Shown piece by piece: positions 58,354-64,000 of a DNA stretch of 64,000 nucleotides. Position 1 is the first letter of the stretch, and each line of letters starts with the position of its first letter. Both the position numbers and the translations under genes were made by a program. Origin of the DNA: Primulina eburnea (taxonomy: Eukaryota; Streptophyta; Magnoliopsida; Lamiales; Gesneriaceae). A model generated the notes under the pieces. The model was not told where the DNA came from. It saw only the letters and a list, made by a program, of their open reading frames with translations, and made no database searches. The stretch lies in contig NC_133103.1 in the NCBI RefSeq assembly GCF_022965805.1, positions 28,448,329-28,512,328 of the forward strand, given 5' to 3'.

Positions 58354-61300
58354 TGTAAGGTCCAAAATTAGACGACGTAATCCAACTGCATGCGAATCTA
58401 GGAAATTATGAAAAATGGGTAATTAATTTATTTTAATTGCTAATTAATTATGTGACATACATGTTTATTTGCTAATTATGATTTTATTGTCATCATGCAT
58501 AAAATGTAAATTTTTAGGAATATTCAAGCGACGATCGAGGAACGGGGACCGAGGGCTGAAGAAAATGTAAAATATTTTTATTAAATGATTATTTTTAATG
58601 ATTTAAAAGATGGTCGATATTCTAAGCATTTTCGAAAATAAGGAGTTTTGAGATGATTTTATACGCCGGGACGTAGATTTTATCGGTGTTGGTTTTTCAA
58701 ATAAAATTCGAGCTTTCGGGCATCCCGGCTATTAAATTCACATTTTTATTTAAAAGAAAACCTTGTTTCTATTTTATTTAAAATCTAATTAATTTAATTG
58801 GGCTTTAATTTATGGCTTAATAGGCCTAAGCCTATTTAGATAATTATATTAGTATATAAAGTGTATTTTTGCCACAATTCTAGAATCACCTAATCGGCCA
58901 CTCTATTTTATCTTTTAAAAACTCTCTCCAACACAACACCACACACGGCACTCTTTAATTCTGGAAAAGAAAATCGGCAGCAGCCTTGGGAGGGCTTTCA
59001 CGTGGAGTTCTAGCCTTGTCATCTCTCCCGTTCTTCGTCGTCGTCGGTTATTCGAGCGTATATAACGCAAAGGCACGCATTAATCTCCTTTTCTCAACCA
59101 TCATATCATATTATTGTTCGAATATTTGAATGCATGAAGAACACGGAAATCGTTTTCGATATTTACGGTTTATGGCATGTACAAGAGTAAATTCATGTTC
59201 CTATGATCTAAACTCATGTTTTGTGTTGTGAGGGGCTGCCATGATGTTAAAAAAATTGCTAAATAGACGTCTGTACACGTTAGAAGAATTCTTAGACACA
59301 GCCGATCACCACCGAATCAAGAAAACAAGAAAACAAAAAAAAAAAGAGAACCTTTCTTTGCTGTCATGGTTTGGGTGATCGGGTTCCATGAAAAAAAAAA
59401 AAGGATTTGGCTTGGTCTTGGCTTGGGCCAAGGCTCGGCTAGAGTCGGTTAGGGGTCAGGGAGGAGTCCTTGTCATGCTAGGACTCGAGTTGTGTGGGCT
59501 GGGAGGAGGCCTTGCCAAGCAAGGCTCCACCCGAGAAGCACTTCTGCCTTGCGCAGACTTCAGGGTTTGCGCAGGTGACGTGGGCTTGGCCTGGGGTTCA
59601 AGGGCTGGGTCAAGGTACATCCTAAGAGTCCTAGACGAGTGTTGGAGGGGTAGGTTAGAGGTTCAAGTCGTGGGTTAGGGTCTAGACATCAAAACATAGA
59701 ACCCATGCAAATAGGTGTTCTCGGCCAGCACTAGCAGCGGGTTGGGTTGTCTCGTTTTTGGGTTTGGGTGGGTTCCTTGTCGAACTTAGAGTCCAGTAGG
59801 TAACTTTGACATGTTGGGCAACTTTTGACTCGATATGGATTGGGGGGTAACTCGATAAAATTAAGAGATGGCTCGGGGTTGAAGTTTAGGTGTCAAATTG
59901 AGTTCTAAAACAAAGAAAAATTGGAAAACGACTCACGGGGGTCGAGTCGTGATCCATAAGGGCTAAAATAATATAAAAATACTAAATTTAGAATTTAGGA
60001 ATTTTATATTAAAGTTTGGTATTTTTCGGGATTAAAACACCGTTAAAATAATTAAGAAAAGATAATTGAAAAAGTCTAAGTTTTAAGCCAAATAAAATTA
60101 CGAAAAAATTCATATAAGCTTAAATAATTATTTGGGACATGTTAGAGTCATGAAATCAAGAAAATAATCGAAAACGAAAAATGTCGAAGCCAGGGGTAAA
60201 ACGGTCATTTTACACCGGGAAATTAGTAAAGGTCATGGCAGTGCCCGAAATGCTGTTTTATGTTATTATGATGATTTTGAAATGTATATGAATTTCGCAT
60301 GATTAAATGCTGATTTTTAAATGTCTAAAGAACGTTTATGATTGAAGAAGACGTTTAAAATACATGTTGCATGCTTGGTTTCAAAGGAAATGAAAATGTT
60401 ATGTTATGCACGTTTTTATAAAGTGATGTGAATGAAAAGTGTTGAAGGATGTGAAGTGATTGTGACTAGTTCGTTAATGGTGGCGATATCGTGAGGGTGA
60501 TGGTCCCAGTGGGAGCCCGACGATCGTGTTTCCATTATTACGAACAAGAGGTTAAGAGGTTATGAGGTTTGAGGTTAGGATAGGAATGTCGTGAGGGGAA
60601 AGCCCATTGGGAGCCCCGACGATCGTATTTCTATTCGATTCATGTTAGGCCAGGGCCCAGTTGACCGGTGAGAGTGTTGCTGGTGTTCCCCGCCGCCCAG
60701 TACTGTGGTTATATTTCTGATGGATCCATCGAGAGGTCATGTCATGAGAGGAAAGTCACAATTAACGAACTGAATTCAACAAAGGAAAAGGAAAATGAAA
60801 AGGAAAATGTTTATGATCATGTTTAAATGTTATGTCATGTTGAGGAAAAAGGAAAAAGATTAAGGTTTATTTATGCATGTCATGAAAATGTTTATGTTTA
60901 AAGTTTTATGCATCATGAAAATGTTTACGAAAATGTTTATGTTTATGCATCTTCATGAAAACGATATTTTAAGTACAAATATTTTTCACCGTTATATGTT
61001 GACTGTATTACGTATTACTCGTTACAAAGATTATGGTGTGTTGAGTCTTTAGACTCACTAGGTGTGATGGATGTAGGTGGTTCTGAGGGAGGACTTGACG
61101 GGTGATACTACTGGACTGAAGGTGCACACAACCCGAGGACCAGCGCTTCTACTTTTCCGCATTACGCTTTATGATCTCTTTTAAAGATTTTAAGACTATT
61201 TATTTATGTTTTGAGAGATTTTTGAGAGTTTAGTATGGGCTACACTTTTCAACATTTATTGCTTTTTAGGTTTGGTAAAACGTTTTACGATTTCTGGTTT

Positions 61301-61456
61301 GATTATTCATTTAAATTTTCAAATACTAGTTGGATGATTTACTTTAAAATGGTGCAAGATTATTTTTATGTGCATGTGCATGCAATGACCGAAAATGTGA
61401 GAGATAAAAAAAAAATTTCTAGCACTTTTAAAGTAATAAAAGATGAGGACGTTTCA
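58354..61456 (+). repeat. 5' LTR of chromovirus F
   Basis: About 3.1 kb, starting TGTAAGGTCC and ending GGACGTTTCA two bases before the primer site. Homologous to the fragments at 1-983 and 15014-17452. A GC-richer middle (about 59390-59680) gives a frame of 96 codons without recognisable domains, not considered a gene. A duplicated block with 'gacgatcgt.tt' lies at about 60480-60640. Confidence 0.87.
58854..58862 (+). promoter_or_regulatory. Predicted TATA box of element F LTR
   Basis: TATATAAAG about 500 bases into the LTR, followed within 100 bases by a CT-rich stretch resembling a plant leader. No CG-palindrome cluster precedes it, unlike in A, S, D and E. Confidence 0.45.
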
Positions 61457-61458
61457 GT

Positions 61459-61470
61459 TGGTATCAGAGC
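61459..61470 (+). promoter_or_regulatory. Primer-binding site of element F
   Basis: TGGTATCAGAGC, complementary to the 3' end of initiator-Met tRNA, two bases after the LTR. Confidence 0.9.
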
Positions 61471-61742
61471 AGTGGTTCTGTAAAGGGTTGTGCCACCATC
61501 AGCGCCGGGAAGATCAGTCGTCAAACCTCCAAGTTGTAAGTTTTACATGCTTTATCTGATTTTATGACTTAACCTGCATGAAGTTATGAATATTATGTTT
61601 ACGATGAATGTTTATTAGCTTTTTGAGTATTTATGCTTTGCATGCTTAATTTGCTAATTGAGTTAGGATTTGTCGCATGATTAGAGAACTTAGATTTAAA
61701 CGCATGTTGGTTACGTTAGAATTTGGAAAACATTCAGATATA

Positions 61743-62885
61743 ATGCCTCCTAGACGTGCTCATGCTCACGAGAACCAAGCCGAGAACAGTGTTAACCGAC
61801 GAGGGAACAGTCAAGGAAATGCACCACCACCACCACCACCCCCACCGGGGGATCCTGCTACTCGTGCCTTAGAAGGCATGACTCGTCTCTTTGAGCAACA
61901 GATACAGCAGCAACAGTTGCAACAGCAGCAGTTACAACTGCAGTTACAGCAGATGCAGCAGCAACAGCCGCCACCTAGGCCACCGCAGGATATTTATGAG
62001 CAGTTCCGGAGACTAGGGCCCAAGAAATTTTCTGGCACCACCGATCCTTTTGCTGCTGAGAGTTGGATCTGTTCGCTAGAGGTGCATTTCCGCTATCTAG
62101 ACATGGGAGATGCCGACCGCGTGAGGTGCACTACCTATCTGCTTAGGGATGATGCTTCTTTATGGTGGGAGGGAGCAGAGCATGGTGTTGATCTTGCTAC
62201 ACTCACCTGGGCTCAGTTCAAAATGAAATTTTATGAGAAATACTTCACTGCTGATGTCCGGAGTCGGATAAAGAGGGAATTCATGACTCTCCGTCAGGGA
62301 GACGTACCTGTTGCCGACTTTGTGAAGAAGTTTGATAGGGGTTGCCACTTTGTGCCCCTTATTGCGGGAGATGCGGAGGAGAAGCTTAGGCACTTCGTGG
62401 ATGGCCTACGACCTACTGTTCGGGATAAGGTCATGATGATGAATCCGGGTAATTACGCTACGGCAGTTACATGTGCTTATCGGGCTGAGCAATCCTTGAA
62501 GGATATTGACTTTGAGCTACAGCGGAAGAGGCAACAACATCATAATAATAATCAGCCTGCCAAGAAGCCGTATACGGGACCTCCTAGACCTCAAGGGTCT
62601 CAAAAGCCCCAAGGTCAAGTTAAGAAGCCAGTGCCGTCGAAGCCACAGAATCCGGGAGCACCAAAGCCTAATGAGAGACAACCTTGCAAGCAGTGCAACC
62701 GTTTTCACCTTGGCAAATGCGAATGGGGATCTCGTAAATGTTTCTTCTGCAAAGAGGATGGACACATAGCCAATGATTGCCCAAAGAGGTTAGCAGCTAC
62801 TACGGCCCGAGCTTATGTGATGAACGCCGAGGAAGCTGAAGGGGAGGCAGACACTACACTCATCACGGGTAACCTAGTCATTTAA
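61743..62885 (+). CDS. Gag of chromovirus F
   Basis: Start chosen at MPPRRAHAHE (61743), the conserved N-terminus of this group; an in-frame ATG at 61677 adds 22 unconserved residues. Order: basic/Pro-rich leader, a Gln-rich tract (about residues 55-80), the gag capsid domain (FSGTTDPFAAESW, YLLRDDASLWWEG, EFMTLRQGDVPVADF, about residues 95-230), a basic Pro/Gln-rich linker, then a pair of knuckles: C-x2-C-x3-H-x3-C and the canonical CFFCKEDGHIANDC. Unspliced, it ends 39 codons after the last knuckle in GNLVI at TAA 62883. It would form the particle and package RNA. No internal stop is seen. Confidence 0.92.
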   Translation: MPPRRAHAHENQAENSVNRRGNSQGNAPPPPPPPPGDPATRALEGMTRLFEQQIQQQQLQQQQLQLQLQQMQQQQPPPRPPQDIYEQFRRLGPKKFSGTTDPFAAESWICSLEVHFRYLDMGDADRVRCTTYLLRDDASLWWEGAEHGVDLATLTWAQFKMKFYEKYFTADVRSRIKREFMTLRQGDVPVADFVKKFDRGCHFVPLIAGDAEEKLRHFVDGLRPTVRDKVMMMNPGNYATAVTCAYRAEQSLKDIDFELQRKRQQHHNNNQPAKKPYTGPPRPQGSQKPQGQVKKPVPSKPQNPGAPKPNERQPCKQCNRFHLGKCEWGSRKCFFCKEDGHIANDCPKRLAATTARAYVMNAEEAEGEADTTLITGNLVI

Positions 62886-63471
62886 CATTTTTATATTACT
62901 TATTTCTGCATGAAATGTTAAATTGGTTATTAAGATTGAATTGTGATCAAGTTTCAACCTAGAATAAATTAGGTTGCATGTTCTATTTAGTTGAACTTAA
63001 GCAATGATTCTAGAAACCATAGAGAAATTATTTGAATTTTGTGCCTTATTTTATAAGAAGGATGTTATGATTCCAAATAAAAAGTCTTAGGGCCAAAATT
63101 AAAGAAAATCGAAAAGGGGTTTTTTTTCGAATTTAGAGGGGGGCCAATATGCAATTTTCGAAACTTAAGGGACTTGAATGCAAATATTCGAATTAATGGA
63201 CCTAAATGCAAAATTCTGAATTCTTAAGGATCAAAATGCAATTATCGAACATCAAGGATTAAATCAGAACTTCGAATAAAATAAGGACTTAATTGCAATA
63301 ATTCGAAATTATGGGTCAATTTTTCAAAATTCCAAAAGTTAAGGGACTAAAGTGCAAATCTTCCTAGAAATGTTTAAGATCAACCCGAAATCTTCGTCCA
63401 ACCTTGAGAATTAATGATAGTAAATCCTTAAGTTTCAAACCGAAAAGATTTAAAAGACTTTTCCATCACAG
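62869..63471 (+). other. Possible intron between gag and protease of F
   Basis: A 603-bp AT-rich segment begins GTAACC and ends TTTTCCATCACAG. It separates the gag frame (ending DTTLIT) from the protease frame (RIIILGVATYALLDSG). Removing exactly this span places the two frames in register; unspliced, gag stops at 62883 and the protease frame is closed by TAA at 63429. A short direct repeat CATCAC lies at both ends, so insertion of unknown DNA is an alternative. It contains a degenerate about 30-bp tandem repeat. No gene seen in it. Confidence 0.5.
63135..63360 (+). repeat. Degenerate about 30-bp tandem repeat
   Basis: About seven diverged units around 'attcgaatttaagggac' plus 'ttaaatgcaaa' lie within the possible intron of F. 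Confidence 0.65.
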
Positions 63472-64000
63472 GGAGGATCATCATTCTAGGGGTAGCTACC
63501 TATGCGTTGCTAGATTCGGGAGCTACACATTCCTTCATATCAGAAACCTTCACCAAAAGACTGAATATTACTCCTCAAGATATGGGTTTGGGTTTCAAGG
63601 TTTCGATTCCTTCCGGTGATCAGATGCTCACATCTAAGATTGTTAAGAATCTGGAGCTTCGTTTATTCAGAGATGTTGTTCGGGCAGATCTTATTGTGCT
63701 TCCTATGCCCGAATTCGATATTATACTTGGGATGGATTGGCTATCAGCGAATGGAGCTTCGATTGATTTCCGTCAGCGATCTGTATCTATCAGGCCACCC
63801 AGTGGCAAATCTTTTGTTTTCGAGGCGGCGAGAAACAAGCAAACGCCGCATATTATCTCTTGTCTATGTGCGAGGAAGCTTATCAAGCGTGGATGTCCAG
63901 CTTATCTAGCTTGTGTCACTACTGCACATGAGACTATCAGCCAGAAGTTAGAAGATGTTGATGTTGTGAGAGATTTTCCTAGCGTCTTTCCCGAAGACGT
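63472..64000 (+). CDS. Protease and start of RT linker of chromovirus F (partial)
   Basis: Frame open without a stop from 63432 to the window end. It holds the retropepsin active site [12 protein letters not shown] (about 63515-63550), [19 protein letters not shown] and the conserved linker DVVRDFPSVFPEDV that leads into reverse transcriptase. The layout matches that of E, whose protease has DTGATHSF in the same place. It has no ATG of its own positioned for initiation, so it would need fusion to gag through splicing or another mechanism. RT, RNase H and integrase are presumably to the right of the window. Confidence 0.88.

Larger units (their letters stand above)
58354..64000 (+). mobile_element. 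Chromovirus F (Tekay/Del-like), 5' part; extends past window
   Basis: LTR 58354-61456, initiator-Met primer site, gag, a GT-AG bounded segment and a protease frame open to the window end. It is inserted in protease of E; the five bases before it (AAGTG, 58349-58353) predict its target duplication on the far side. The gag start MPPRR with a Gln-rich tract is typical of Tekay/Del-like chromoviruses. It has no visible stop in either coding block, the cleanest element here. Confidence 0.9.

Noticed and set aside
59388..59678. 96-codon frame in a GC-richer stretch
   Set aside because: It lies in the variable middle of F's LTR, lacks a recognisable domain, and the matching part of the related LTR copies is not open.

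Overview
This window reads as nuclear plant (eudicot-type) DNA made almost wholly of nested LTR retrotransposons. The evidence is AT-rich sequence, Ty1/copia and Ty3/gypsy polyproteins, plant primer-binding sites (tRNA-Asp for Athila-type elements, initiator-Met types for others), long (TA)n tracts and no dense host genes. The species cannot be named from the sequence. A repeat-rich, probably pericentromeric or otherwise heterochromatic location is an inference. Names A to H and S below are local labels.

Left block (1-17452). An Athila-type Ty3/gypsy element (A, 984-15008, target duplication ATGAT) sits inside a minus-strand chromovirus-type LTR fragment (1-983 and about 15014-15300). A plus-strand copy of the same LTR family (about 15380-17452) faces it. 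A's gag is split by a clean chromovirus solo LTR (S, 3628-5947, duplication AATAT). A's coding region is heavily broken, but its integrase frame (8553-10067) stays open and a decayed ORF2 follows at 10884-12039.

Middle block (17453-48250). After about 2.4 kb of AT-rich DNA without a recognisable gene comes a three-deep nest with every boundary visible. Copia B (minus strand, 19878-47050, ACCAC) contains copia C (plus, 22049-42940, AATAT), which contains Athila-type D (plus, 26709-38217, AATAA). D is the youngest complete element by LTR comparison (about 1%). Just right of B is a decayed minus-strand fragment of what looks like a host gene, tentatively TGD4-like (47280-47669).

Right block (48251-64000). 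A second nest continues past the window edge: a copia LTR remnant (H, minus) is cut by chromovirus-like G (plus), G is cut in gag by chromovirus E (minus), and E is cut in protease by F (plus, from 58354). F has the cleanest reading frames here. Its gag and protease frames are separated by a 603-bp AT-rich segment with GT-AG ends.

Two patterns stand out. First, several unrelated elements carry clusters of short CG-rich palindromes. In A, S, D and E these lie about 180-590 bases from the LTR start, near a predicted TATA box in A, S and D; A has a further cluster about 45 bases upstream of a TATAAAA that precedes ORF2. Second, F shows a possible spliceable gag/protease junction. Both are hypotheses from reading by eye; no alignment or database search was run.
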